Shown here in pieces: positions 1 to 8,553 of a DNA stretch of 64,000 nt (positions within the stretch are counted from its first letter, which is position 1; each line of letters starts with the position of its first letter). A program made the position numbers and the translations under genes. Origin of the DNA: Gemmatimonadota bacterium (GTDB lineage Bacteria; Gemmatimonadota; Gemmatimonadetes; Longimicrobiales; Gaopeijiaceae); contig VGVR01000010.1 of assembly GCA_016873995.1 (NCBI GenBank), positions 27,716 to 91,715 on the forward strand. Reading direction: 5' to 3'. The notes under the pieces are model-generated. The model was not told where the DNA came from. It saw only the letters and a program-made list of their open reading frames with translations, and did no database searches.

Positions 1-189
1 GCAGCGTGGTTGGCCGCGAGCCATCGCCGCCACGCGGAGCGGGTGCGGACGTCCAGCTCCGGGAGCTCGGTCTTCGAGGATCGTCTGGCCATGCCAGGGA
101 TTCTGAGGCACCTCGCGAACGGACGCGAGCTTGACGGCTCCCCTCAGGCGCCGGAGGTTGACCCACCGGAGCCCTCGAGCCGACCGCGC

Positions 190-825
190 ATGCCCAACAT
201 CCGGTTCACCAGCAACTACACCGATCTCTCGTCCCAGCGGGGGTATCAGTTCCAGTTCTTCTGCAACAAGTGCGGGAACGGCTACATGTCCACGTTCCAA
301 GCCAACAAGCTTGGAACCGCCGCCGCCGCCGCGAATGCCTCGGCTTCTCTGCTGGGGGGAATTTTCGGGCGCGCGGCCCAGTCGGCGCAGGCGCTGCAGA
401 CCATGGCGGCTGGCCCGGGACACGACGCAGCGCTGGATGCGGCGGTCAAGGAGATCAGCCCGCTCTTCAAACGGTGTACCCGCTGTGGTAGCTGGGTGTG
501 CGGCCCCGTGTCCTGGAACGACAAGGCCGGGCTGTGCGAGAACTGCGCTCCGGACCTGGACGAGGAGATCGCGGCCGCGCAGGCGGGCGCCGCACGCGAC
601 CAGGCCGTGCAGAAGGCGCGCGAGGTCGACTACCTCGGCCAGCGCAACCTGGCTCAGGCTGCCCCCGTGCTCTGTCCGAAGTGCGGCGCCAAGACGCAGG
701 GTGGCAAGTTCTGACCCGAGTGCGGCACATCGGTCAGCGCGAAGCGGAAGTGCGCCCACTGCGGCGCCGAGGCCGACGGCACGCCGAAGTTCTGCCCGGA
801 GTGCGGAAAGCCGTACGGCGGGTGA
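190..825 (+). CDS. Zinc-ribbon protein with an in-frame TGA at a cysteine position
   Basis: Zinc-ribbon protein of unknown role. The chosen start is ATG 190 (MPNIRFTSNYTDL), where the protein-like sequence begins; the frame is open upstream to about position 10, but that part looks non-coding. CxxC pairs: FFCNKCG, RCTRCG with LCENC, LCPKCG and, past an in-frame TGA, KCAHCG and FCPECG. The TGA at 712-714 follows GKF and precedes PECG, whereas the last ribbon reads KFCPECG, so the stop sits exactly where a ligand Cys (TGC) is expected. As sequenced the product is 174 aa; with read-through or a corrected base it is 211 aa and ends at 823-825, two bases before the next gene. An Ala/Gly-rich segment lies between ribbons 1 and 2. 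A point mutation or sequencing error is likeliest; I saw no convincing SECIS-like hairpin. Bases 1-189 show no clear feature. Confidence 0.75.
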
Positions 826-826
826 C

Positions 827-1939
827 GTGACCACCGACCCGCGGCGCGCGGGAGCCCGCTACCAGCTCTTCGGCGCTGACGGCGCGGTCGTGCGCGAAGG
901 CGACGCGGAGGCCACCGTCGGGGACGACGCACTCAGCGTGGGTCCCGTCAGCGTCTCGTATCTCGACAGTGACGCTGTTCGCGAGGCCGAGTACCGCGTC
1001 GAGATCGAGCTGTGGCCCGACGGAAAGCTCGTGCTCACGTCGATGGGCCGGAGGCACGACACGTTCGTGACCGAGCTGCGCCGAGCGCGCAATCAGGGGC
1101 GCGTGGCGGGCCTGCTCGCGCACGGGGTGACGATGCCCGAGCTGTTCGAGGGCTCGTGGACGGACGGTGCCGGTGCGGCGCATGCGACGGAGCTCCAGGT
1201 CTACGACACGCACGTGACGCTCGCGCCTGCGGGAGCTGACCCGTTCCACGTTCCCTTCGGCGCCGTGCGGTCGGTGAGCGCCGCCGCCGACCCGTACGGG
1301 GTGCTCGTCGACGCGAGCAACGGGCCGCTGCAGCTGGGGCGATTGGGCCGCAGGCGCGACGCCTGTCTGGATGCGATGCAAACGCGCCTGGATGCTCACG
1401 CACGGGCGCTCCGTGAGGTCACCGGACAAGAAGGCTTCGCGGACGGCCTGGGTGTGCCGCGGGGGCGCGTGCGCGACTTCGACGACCTCGTGGCCAAGTT
1501 CACGGCGCCCAGTCGCTCGTCGTGCGTGGCTGCTTTGCTGGCCGCGTGCAGCGGCGACGAACCGCGACTCGGCTTCGTGCAGCTGCTGGACCCAGAGGGT
1601 GAGGCGCTGGTGCCTCCCACCCCGCTCCCCGAGCCGTGGGGTGCGTTCCTGCTCGTGCCCCTCGGGGACCTCACGGCCCTCGAGGTCGTCGCGGGGCCGG
1701 CGGCGGCCACGTACGTATTTCGCGCTCCGACGGACGCGGTCAACCGCGACCTGCAGGCGCTGCACTTTCGGCGGGCGCCCCTCGCGCTCACCGATCAGCA
1801 GGCGGCGCTCACGCTCACGAACCCCCATCGGCTCGCGCTCCGGAGGCTCGAGCCGCTGCGGAGGCTTCGAGCCTGCACCACCGCCCGACTCATTCACAAC
1901 GAGGGCTGGGAGGAAGCGCTGCAGAGGGTAGTCGGCTGA
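827..1939 (+). CDS. Hypothetical protein, partner of the zinc-ribbon gene
   Basis: Predicted 370-aa soluble protein starting at GTG 827, one base after the upstream zinc-ribbon gene's terminal TGA. The same frame is open further upstream, but there it only shadows that gene. No signal peptide or membrane segment is visible. The sequence alternates beta-type and charged helical stretches, for example YRVEIELWPDGKLVLTSMG and a region rich in Arg/Leu near the C terminus. I do not recognise the family. Tight spacing suggests co-transcription and perhaps joint function with the zinc-ribbon protein, as in two-gene units where one member resembles a PH-like or sensory domain; that comparison is only inference. 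Confidence 0.75.
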   Translation: MTTDPRRAGARYQLFGADGAVVREGDAEATVGDDALSVGPVSVSYLDSDAVREAEYRVEIELWPDGKLVLTSMGRRHDTFVTELRRARNQGRVAGLLAHGVTMPELFEGSWTDGAGAAHATELQVYDTHVTLAPAGADPFHVPFGAVRSVSAAADPYGVLVDASNGPLQLGRLGRRRDACLDAMQTRLDAHARALREVTGQEGFADGLGVPRGRVRDFDDLVAKFTAPSRSSCVAALLAACSGDEPRLGFVQLLDPEGEALVPPTPLPEPWGAFLLVPLGDLTALEVVAGPAAATYVFRAPTDAVNRDLQALHFRRAPLALTDQQAALTLTNPHRLALRRLEPLRRLRACTTARLIHNEGWEEALQRVVG

Positions 1940-3285
1940 CCGAGCTTCGCACCCGGCCCCCGGAGTCGCGCGGCCACCTCCTGCAAGTGCTCGGCTTCGC
2001 GTTCGGGGTCGCCGTGTTGGTGGGCAACACGATCGGCATGGGGATCCTGCGCACGCCGGGCGAAGTGGCCGCCGCCGTGCCGTCCGCTTCGGTGTTCATG
2101 GTGCTCTGGGTGGTGGGCGCGGCGTATGCGCTGCTCGGCGCTCTGTCCGTCGCCGAGCTCGCAGCCATGCATGCACGCTCAGGCGGGCTCTTTCCGCTCG
2201 TGCACCGGGGGCTCGGGCCGTTCGCCGGGTTCGTGTCGGGGTGGACGGACTGGATCGGGACGTGCGGGAGCCTGGCCGCCGTGGCGCTCGTGCTCGGCGA
2301 GTACATCGGACCGCTCGTGCCGGCGCTGGATGGTCGACCAGCCTTCACCGCTGCGGTGCTGGTCGTCGCCTTCGCGGCCCTGCAATGGCGTGGCATCGCG
2401 GTCGGCGACGTGGCTCAGCAGGTGACCAGCCTCGTGAAGGCCGTCGGGTTGCTCGGCTTGGCCGCCGTTGCGCTCGTCGTGACACCCGTCGCAGCCCCGG
2501 AGGTCGCGTCCGATTCCGCGGTCGCTCCCAGCGGGCTCGCCCTGGCGGCGGCCGTCATCGTAGGACTCCAGTCCGTGATTTACACCTACGACGGCTGGAC
2601 CGGGCCGATCTACTTCGGCGAGGAAGTGCGTGACCCCGGACGGGCCATTCCGCGCGCGATGGTCAGCGGCGTCCTGCTGGTGCTCGCGATCTACCTGCTG
2701 CTCAATCTCGCCTTCCTGCGCGTCGTGCCCATCGAGGAGATGGCAGGGGATCCCTTCGTGGCAGCGACGGTCGCCTCTCGGCTCTTCGGGCCGGCGGGCG
2801 ACACCGTCGTGCGGGTGGTGACGATCGCGTCCCTTCTCGCGGCTGTGAACGCCCTGCACCTCATGGCGTGCCGCGTGCCCTTCGCGATGAGTCGCGAGCG
2901 GCTGCTCCCGAGCGTCCTGCAGCGCGTGAACCCAGGGGGGACGCCCGTGCCAGCGCTCGTCGCGAGCACCGTCGTTGCGCTCGCCTTCGCCACCATCGGT
3001 GCGATGGACAGGCTGCTGGCGCTGTTGGCGTTCTTCTTCGTCGTGAACTACGTGCTGACCTTCTCGTCGCTCTTCCGGCTGCGGCTGCGGGAGCCCGACG
3101 CCCCCCGCCCTTTCCGTGTGCCCGGCTATCCGTGGGTCCCTGCCGTCGCCCTAGTCGGCTCCGTGGCCTTCGTGTGCGCGGCGGCGTGGAGCGACCGAGC
3201 GAACAGCTTGATCGCGGTTGGATTGGTGGCTGCGAGTTGGCCGGCGTACCGACTCGCCTTGAAGCACGCGCGCCGCTCCCCTTAG
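1936..3285 (+). CDS. APC-family amino acid permease
   Basis: Amino acid/polyamine/organocation (APC) superfamily transporter, inner membrane, about 449 aa with roughly 12 hydrophobic helices. TM1 carries the family's Gly-rich unwound-helix motif (VGNTIGMGIL), and the residues after TM6 (TYDGWTGPIYFGEEVRDPGR) match the APC pattern. The start is uncertain: the frame runs far upstream through the preceding gene. CTG 1936 would overlap that gene's TGA (1937-1939); GTG 1987 is the next conventional choice and would still precede TM1. Substrate cannot be assigned from sequence. It ends 35 bp before the 3' end of the convergent amidotransferase gene. Confidence 0.85.
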   Translation: MTELRTRPPESRGHLLQVLGFAFGVAVLVGNTIGMGILRTPGEVAAAVPSASVFMVLWVVGAAYALLGALSVAELAAMHARSGGLFPLVHRGLGPFAGFVSGWTDWIGTCGSLAAVALVLGEYIGPLVPALDGRPAFTAAVLVVAFAALQWRGIAVGDVAQQVTSLVKAVGLLGLAAVALVVTPVAAPEVASDSAVAPSGLALAAAVIVGLQSVIYTYDGWTGPIYFGEEVRDPGRAIPRAMVSGVLLVLAIYLLLNLAFLRVVPIEEMAGDPFVAATVASRLFGPAGDTVVRVVTIASLLAAVNALHLMACRVPFAMSRERLLPSVLQRVNPGGTPVPALVASTVVALAFATIGAMDRLLALLAFFFVVNYVLTFSSLFRLRLREPDAPRPFRVPGYPWVPAVALVGSVAFVCAAAWSDRANSLIAVGLVAASWPAYRLALKHARRSP

Positions 3286-3320
3286 ACTGCCGACCATGGC
3301 CGAAACTTCGAGCGACCTCC

Positions 3321-3899
3321 CTACAGCGCCATGAAGTTTGCGAGCAGTGCCTTCCCGTGTTGGCTGAAGAGCGACTCCGGGTGGAATTGCACGCCCCAGA
3401 GAGGATACTCGCGGTGGCGCATGGCCTGGATCTCACCCTCGTCGGCGGCGTCCGCGCTCCACGCGATGGGCTCGAGGGCAGCGGGGAGCACGGAGGCGTC
3501 CGTCACCAAGGAGTGATAGCGCGCGACCTCGAACGGCGAAGGGATGCCGGCCAGGATGCCGACCCCGCCGTGTCGCACAGGCCCCGTCTTACCGTGCATG
3601 ATGCGATGGGCGCGGATGGTCCGGCCGCCGAATGCTTCACCCATGCTCTGATGTCCGAGGCACACGCCCAGAGTGGGAGTCCCCTTCGGGCCGAACCTCC
3701 GAAAGACGTCGATGCTCACGCCGGCTTCGGCGGGCGTGCACGGCCCTGGCGAGACCACGACCCGCTCGGGCGCCCACTCGAGCAGCTCGTCCACGGTGTG
3801 CTGGTCGTTCCGCACGACCACGGGATCCGCGCCCAGATCCCCGAGGAACTGGACGAGGTTGAACGTTAAGGAGTCGTAGTTGTCGATGACGAGGAGCAT
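3321..3899 (-). CDS. trpG: Glutamine amidotransferase, anthranilate/aminodeoxychorismate synthase component II
   Basis: Class I glutamine amidotransferase (192 aa) that releases ammonia from glutamine for the chorismate-using partner in tryptophan (TrpE) or folate (PabB) synthesis. The N terminus MLLVIDNYDSLTFN is diagnostic and sets the start at 3899; an 18-residue upstream extension was rejected. Catalytic Cys is in GVCLGHQSMGEAFGG, and the His/Glu pair is in GVQFHPESLFSQHG. No trpE or pabB lies in the window, so TrpG, PabA or a dual-use subunit are all possible. The adjacent plus-strand gene begins 52 bp away, so the two are divergent. Confidence 0.93.
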   Translation of the reverse strand: MLLVIDNYDSLTFNLVQFLGDLGADPVVVRNDQHTVDELLEWAPERVVVSPGPCTPAEAGVSIDVFRRFGPKGTPTLGVCLGHQSMGEAFGGRTIRAHRIMHGKTGPVRHGGVGILAGIPSPFEVARYHSLVTDASVLPAALEPIAWSADAADEGEIQAMRHREYPLWGVQFHPESLFSQHGKALLANFMAL

Positions 3900-3951
3900 G
3901 CGTCCGGCGGGTGCGGGCTGGACGAAGAATCTACCCGTCCTGGCCGTACAC

Positions 3952-5055
3952 ATGGGAGTGCCGGACCCGCCGACCGAGGAGCCGGGTACGGCGGCGAAGC
4001 GGGGATCGAAACGTCACGGAGGGACCCTGTATACTCGCTGTTTGGTCTGCGCGCACCCGTTCGAGGCCAACGAGCAGCTCGCGCACATGCCCCACGGGAC
4101 GCGCGTCGCGTTCGACCCCGTGCGCGGGCGCCTCTGGATGGTGTGCCGGGCTTGTCGACGCTGGTCCCTGACCCCCATCGAAGATCGCTGGGAAGCTCTC
4201 GAAGAGCTCGAAAAGCTGACGCGGGACAACGCTCGGCTCCTCTCGCAGACGGACAACATCGCGCTGCTCAAGGCGGGGAACCTGGAGATCGTCCGGGTGG
4301 GGCGCGCCCAGCTCATCGAGGAAGCCTGGTGGCGCTACGGGCGCGAGCTCACCTCCCGCCGCCAGAAGTACCGGCAGCTCGGCATCGCGGGCTCGGTGGC
4401 GGCGGGCGCGGTGATGCTCGGGGGTTGGGCCACGGGTGGCATGAGCGTCTTCGGTATCTGGCTCGTCATGGGCCACGGCAAGGAGACCGTGCGCGACAGC
4501 GCACGTTGGCTGCGCTTCGGGAGCTCGGCCTGGTACGGACGCTCCAGCTGCGAAGCGTGCGGCCAGGAGCTGCGCTCGATCCCCTACTCGGGCAGGTCCT
4601 CCCTCGGACTCTTTCCGGGGAGTGAACGCGGCAAGCTGGACGTCGTCGCCCGCTGTCCCCGCTGTGGTGAGTATCGGGATGGTGGGCTGCGCCTCACCGG
4701 GCAAGAAGCCGAGCGCACGCTCCGGCGCGTACTCGCCTACCATCACTTCGCGGGCGCCTCCGAGCGGCGCGTGGGCTCGGCCGCCAAGCTCATCCAAGAG
4801 GCGGGCTCGCCCCAGGACCTCACGCGTATCGTGGTGCGGGACGGGCGGCGACTCGGTGACATCCAACGGACCGGCGGAATCGCACTCGAGATCGCCATGA
4901 ACGAGGCCACCGAGCAACATCTGCTGGAGCTGGAGCTGGCGGAGCTCGAGGCTCACTGGAAGCGCGAGGAGGAGCTGGCCGAGATCGTGGACGGGGAGCT
5001 CACCCCCCTTCCCACGCTGGAAGCGATCCGCCGGAGGGTCGCGGGGACCGCCTGA
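3952..5055 (+). CDS. Predicted membrane-associated zinc-ribbon protein
   Basis: Unknown function, about 367 aa from ATG 3952; GTG 3958 is equally possible, and homologous-looking sequence begins only near TLYTRCLVC. Four CxxC knuckles form two ribbons: RCLVCAHPF with VCRACRRW near the N terminus, and SCEACGQE with ARCPRCGEY in the middle. A helical stretch (EALEELEKLTRDNARLL) precedes a glycine-rich hydrophobic segment around residues 145-180 that could cross the membrane twice. The C terminus is a Glu/Leu-rich probable coiled coil. The gene is divergent from trpG, and its 3' end converges on the peroxidase gene. An alternative frame start at 3880 would overlap trpG and is not favoured. Confidence 0.75.
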   Translation: MGVPDPPTEEPGTAAKRGSKRHGGTLYTRCLVCAHPFEANEQLAHMPHGTRVAFDPVRGRLWMVCRACRRWSLTPIEDRWEALEELEKLTRDNARLLSQTDNIALLKAGNLEIVRVGRAQLIEEAWWRYGRELTSRRQKYRQLGIAGSVAAGAVMLGGWATGGMSVFGIWLVMGHGKETVRDSARWLRFGSSAWYGRSSCEACGQELRSIPYSGRSSLGLFPGSERGKLDVVARCPRCGEYRDGGLRLTGQEAERTLRRVLAYHHFAGASERRVGSAAKLIQEAGSPQDLTRIVVRDGRRLGDIQRTGGIALEIAMNEATEQHLLELELAELEAHWKREEELAEIVDGELTPLPTLEAIRRRVAGTA

Positions 5056-5122
5056 CTTGCCCTGTGGCGCGCAGCGGGCGGCGCATCGACCCGCGGTGCA
5101 CGGGGATCGTGCGCCTCAGGCG

Positions 5123-6295
5123 CTAGCGCCGGAACGGGTCGCTGAAGCGCGCGTCCGTGGTCACGGACGTGTCGACCAGAGTCCGCAGGAACGCGACCAG
5201 CGCTGCCTTCTGCGCCGCGCTGAGGTTGAGAACGCGCGGCCCTCCGCTGGGGACGCGCAACCGCTGGTCGAGCGCAGGCCCAGCCTGCACCCCGGAGTCG
5301 TAGAAGTCGACGACTGCCTCGAGCGTGGCGAAGCGACCGTCGTGCATGTAGCGCGTGCCCATGTCGATCGTCCGCAGGGAGGGCGAGTGGAATACGGTGG
5401 TCTCGCCCGCGTCGAGTCCGTTGCTCCGTGAATCCGCCGCGAGCGAGAACGTGGGCGGCACGTGGCATCCCGCGCATCCCGTGCCACCTGCGTTGGGGGG
5501 CAGCATGAAGAGCTGCAGGCCCTGGTTCTCCTGGGGCGTGAAACCCGGGAGCGGTTGGTTGAACGGCGGCACCGCGCCCGCCGCTGCCGCCGCCACGTCC
5601 CAGCGACTCTGCACCGACACGATGCTGCGCACGTACTGCGCGAGAGCGCTCTGCACGCGCTCGGCGCTGACGACCGTATCACCGAACGCGAGCTTGAACA
5701 GCCGTGCGTAGTACGGGGCCGTGGCGACGCGCGCGAGCGCGGCCGCGAGCCCGCCGTGCGTGGCGTCGAAGCCCATCTCCACAACGTTCTGGATGGGCTG
5801 CACCACCTGGGCCTCGAGACTCGGAGCGCGCCGATCCCAGAAGAAATGGCCGCTCTGGTTGAAGCGCGCGTTGGCGAGACGCATGGTATGCGCTCCGGCC
5901 AGCCCACCCGCGAACCCGCGGCTGAAGCGGGCGCTGTCGCCGAACGCGAGTGCCTGCATGTGGCAACCGGCACACGACAGGCTGTCGTTGCGACTGAGGC
6001 ACCGCTCGAAGAAGAGCACTCTCCCGAGTGTGGCTCCCGCGTCGGTGATTGGGCGACCGATCGTCCCGTCCTAGCGCTGCAGCACCGGCGGCGCGAAGGT
6101 GGCGGGCAGCACTTGGCCTGCGTAGCGCGGGAGCGCCGTGGGATCGATGAGCAGAGCGGCGACGACCGCTCCGTTGCCCACTGTGTCCGGCGGGGTGCTC
6201 GCAACCGGGGTGAGCCCGGTCGGGTTGCTGTCGCCGCAGGCCGTCGTGCAAGCCAGCGCGGCGATCGCGAAGGTCAGCCTCGCTCGACGGGCCAT
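5123..6295 (-). pseudogene. MauG/di-heme cytochrome c peroxidase-family lipoprotein, interrupted by TAG
   Basis: Periplasmic di-haem peroxidase/MauG-family protein. The frame from ATG 6295 begins with a lipoprotein signal (hydrophobic segment, then ACTTACGDS, lipobox Cys) and reaches LPATFAPPVLQR, where TAG (6073-6071) interrupts it. The same frame continues without shift into GRPITDAGATLGRVLFFE, the standard family block, with haem motifs SCAGCH and GCAGCH, and runs to 5123. Removing the one stop gives a 390-residue protein of normal architecture. As sequenced the export signal and the haem domains are separate: 74 aa, then a 298-aa remainder that could start only at an internal GTG. A one-base substitution, real or technical, explains this. 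It would reduce peroxide or act as an oxidoreductase at the cell envelope. Confidence 0.82.
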
Positions 6296-6389
6296 GCTAT
6301 CTCTCGACGCGAATGGTGAACGTCTGTGGACTTCGACGTCATTCGCGATCGCGGCGTTAGAACGCGGAGGCGGTCTCCTGGGTCGCATT

Positions 6390-6493
6390 GCGAATAGTTC
6401 GAATCTCGAACGACTTCCGTCAGGCAGGGCCCGGCCACCGCGCCCGCTTTTCGACGACTCGAGATGGTTCGGTTTCGAACGGTTCCCAAACCG
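6390..6493. repeat. Dispersed TTCGAA inverted-repeat element, copy A
   Basis: Left arm (about 6390-6419) contains AGTTCGAATCTCGAACGA; right arm (about 6468-6487) reads TTCGGTTTCGAACGGTTCCC. They frame about 50 bp of GC-rich DNA. This is the most diverged of three copies (others at 50714 and 62739). It lies in the roughly 305-bp gap between the nadE 3' end and the start of the peroxidase gene; the rest of that gap has no convincing gene. Downstream flanking sequence (GCCTCGGCTCGAGCCTGCG) also resembles sequence following copy C, so the element may extend further right. Confidence 0.7.
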
Positions 6494-6600
6494 GGCCCCC
6501 AGGAGATGGTGGTCGCTCCGCTCGGCGGGCCTGCCCTACCCGTGGGCCTCGGCTCGAGCCTGCGACCCGGCCGCCGTCACCCGAGGGGCCGACCCCCTTG

Positions 6601-8406
6601 CTAGTAGTCGACCGGCCTCAGGTAGAACTCGCCGATCGCGCTCGACGACAGCACCGCGACGGTGGGCAGCTCGCGCTTCCAGTGCGTCGACTGAAGGCGG
6701 CTCGACACGGTACGGACTGCGCTCTCCGTGAAGCCGAAGCGGATGAGCTCGTCCGCCGAGTATCCACGCAGCAGCCAGTGCAGGATCGGGTCGGCGTCGC
6801 GGTACGCCACGCCGAGCTCGTCCTCGTCGGTGACGCCTTTCACGAGGTCAGCGGTCGCCGGTTTGTCCACGATCGCGTCGGGCACGCCGAGGTGGCGCGC
6901 GAGCGCCCACACCTGGGTCTTGAAGAGGTCCCCGAGCGGGTTGATGGGCGGCGAGTCGTCGGCGTGCCAGGTGAAGTAGCCGAGCAGGCGCTCGCTCTTG
7001 TTGCCGGTGCCGAGCGGGAGCGCACCGACCTTGGCGGACTGGTCGAACAGGATGACCGCGCGCAGGCGGGCCATCAAGTTGCCGCGGCGGAGCGGCGAGA
7101 TGTCCGGCTCGTAGCGCCCGACGTACCGATCGATGGGCTCGCTGATGTCGATCGTGTGGGCGTGAGCGCCGGTGGCCTCGAGCGCCAAGGTGCCGTGCTC
7201 GAAGCTCTCCGGGCTCGAGGTACGGTACGGCAGACGGTACCCGTGCACTTTCTCGGGGCCGAGCGCCTTGCATGCCAGGAAGAGCGACACCGCGGAGTCC
7301 ACGCCGCCGGAGACACCCACGACGACGCGAGTGAACCCGCGCCGACGCTGCACTTCCTCGCGGATGAACTCGACGAGCGTGCGCTCGACCAGCTCGAGGT
7401 CGAGCGCAAGCAGGTCAGGGTCGCGGAGCCCAGTGTAATCGCTCGGGGCCTCACCCCTGCCGGACAGCGCAGGTGGCAAGTCGGCGGGCTCGGCGGCGTC
7501 CTCCGACTCGGTTTCGGCCTCTGCCTCGCGGCCCCCCGCGCGATCGAGGGCGCGCCGGAGGTGGGGCAGCATCTGCTCGAGATCGGACAGGAGCGGCGAG
7601 CTGACCCTCGCTCGGTCGAGCGCGTTGTCGTCGAGAACCGCGAGGGTGACCGCCTCCTCCAGGAGAGGCCCGCGCGCCAGCACCTGGCCGTCGGGACCCA
7701 CCGCGATCGAGCCGCCCGGGAAGAGTTTCCCGCCTTCGGAGCCCGCCAGCTGAGCGACCACCACGAAGACGCCGTGCTCGGTGGCCATGGCGGGGGCGAG
7801 CTGGTCCCAGCGGTCGAGATTGGCGGGTATCCCACGGCTGGAGGGTGTGAAGTCGCGGGCTGGCGATGCGCTCACCACGATCACCAGCTCCGCGCCGTCC
7901 AGCGCCAGAATCGTGCCGGTGAGCGAGTGCCAGGCGTCCTCGCAGTTCAGCATGCCGAAGCGGCCGAAGCGCGTGTCGAATGCGCGCACCTCGACTCCCG
8001 GCTCGACGAAGCGTGCCTCGTCGAAGACGCCGTACGTGGGCAGGAACAGCTTCCGGTGCACGTGGCGCACGCTCCACGACGTGCCTGCGGGCTCGAGGTA
8101 GACCGCGCTGTTGAAGAGCCGGCGGCGCCAGCGCTCGTAGAAGCCTAGAACGAGATCTGCCGAGTCGGCGGGAGGCGGACCCAGATGCTCGATCAGCGCT
8201 TCGGTGGCGAGCGCGGCCTCCGCGACTCCGCCCTCGAGGAAGTACCCGGACGGCGCGGCTTCCGGGAACACCACCACGTCGGCGTGGGCCGATTCCTCGG
8301 CGAGGACGTGCCGGATCCGGGCCAGGTTGCCCGGAACGTCCGCCTTCCGCGGCTTGAACTGCGCCAGCGCCACGCGCAGGGGTGACCCCGCTCGGTCTTG
8401 ATTCAT
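6601..8406 (-). CDS. nadE: Glutamine-dependent NAD+ synthetase
   Basis: Cytoplasmic enzyme of 601 aa that amidates deamido-NAD+ to NAD+ with ATP, using glutamine-derived ammonia. Residues 10 to about 270 form the nitrilase-type glutaminase domain with the Glu-Lys-Cys triad visible at E49 (FPEAAPSGYF), K119 (HRKLFLPTYG) and C155 (MLNCEDAWHS). A charged linker rich in Glu/Ala follows, then the NAD synthase domain with the ATP pyrophosphatase loop SGGVDS and the GTGNKSE block. Length suits the two-domain bacterial type. The start MNQDRAG is the first Met of the frame. It is divergent from the S41 protease gene, with about 147 bp between them. The downstream repeat element suggests a transcript end near 6.5 kb. 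Confidence 0.96.
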   Translation of the reverse strand: MNQDRAGSPLRVALAQFKPRKADVPGNLARIRHVLAEESAHADVVVFPEAAPSGYFLEGGVAEAALATEALIEHLGPPPADSADLVLGFYERWRRRLFNSAVYLEPAGTSWSVRHVHRKLFLPTYGVFDEARFVEPGVEVRAFDTRFGRFGMLNCEDAWHSLTGTILALDGAELVIVVSASPARDFTPSSRGIPANLDRWDQLAPAMATEHGVFVVVAQLAGSEGGKLFPGGSIAVGPDGQVLARGPLLEEAVTLAVLDDNALDRARVSSPLLSDLEQMLPHLRRALDRAGGREAEAETESEDAAEPADLPPALSGRGEAPSDYTGLRDPDLLALDLELVERTLVEFIREEVQRRRGFTRVVVGVSGGVDSAVSLFLACKALGPEKVHGYRLPYRTSSPESFEHGTLALEATGAHAHTIDISEPIDRYVGRYEPDISPLRRGNLMARLRAVILFDQSAKVGALPLGTGNKSERLLGYFTWHADDSPPINPLGDLFKTQVWALARHLGVPDAIVDKPATADLVKGVTDEDELGVAYRDADPILHWLLRGYSADELIRFGFTESAVRTVSSRLQSTHWKRELPTVAVLSSSAIGEFYLRPVDY

Positions 8407-8553
8407 GGGCGCGATTGGCGTAGAACGTCCTTACTAACGGTCCGTCTCTTGCTCCACTCCAGAGACAAAGTACCCGTTCGGGGGCCGAGGAACGAGCTTT
8501 CCCGCGCGGGGGTTTAACGTCGAGCACCACAACGCCGAAGCCAAGGGCGCCTC

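Noticed and set aside
734..1897. Long minus-strand open frame opposite the 370-aa gene
   Set aside because: Arg-rich shadow of the plus-strand coding sequence, with no recognisable motifs.
712..6073. Stop-codon reassignment (TGA or TAG read as sense genome-wide)
   Set aside because: TGA and TAG end many intact genes here (for example TGA for fabF and sucD, TAG for nuoA and the APC permease), so the two in-frame stops are local events.
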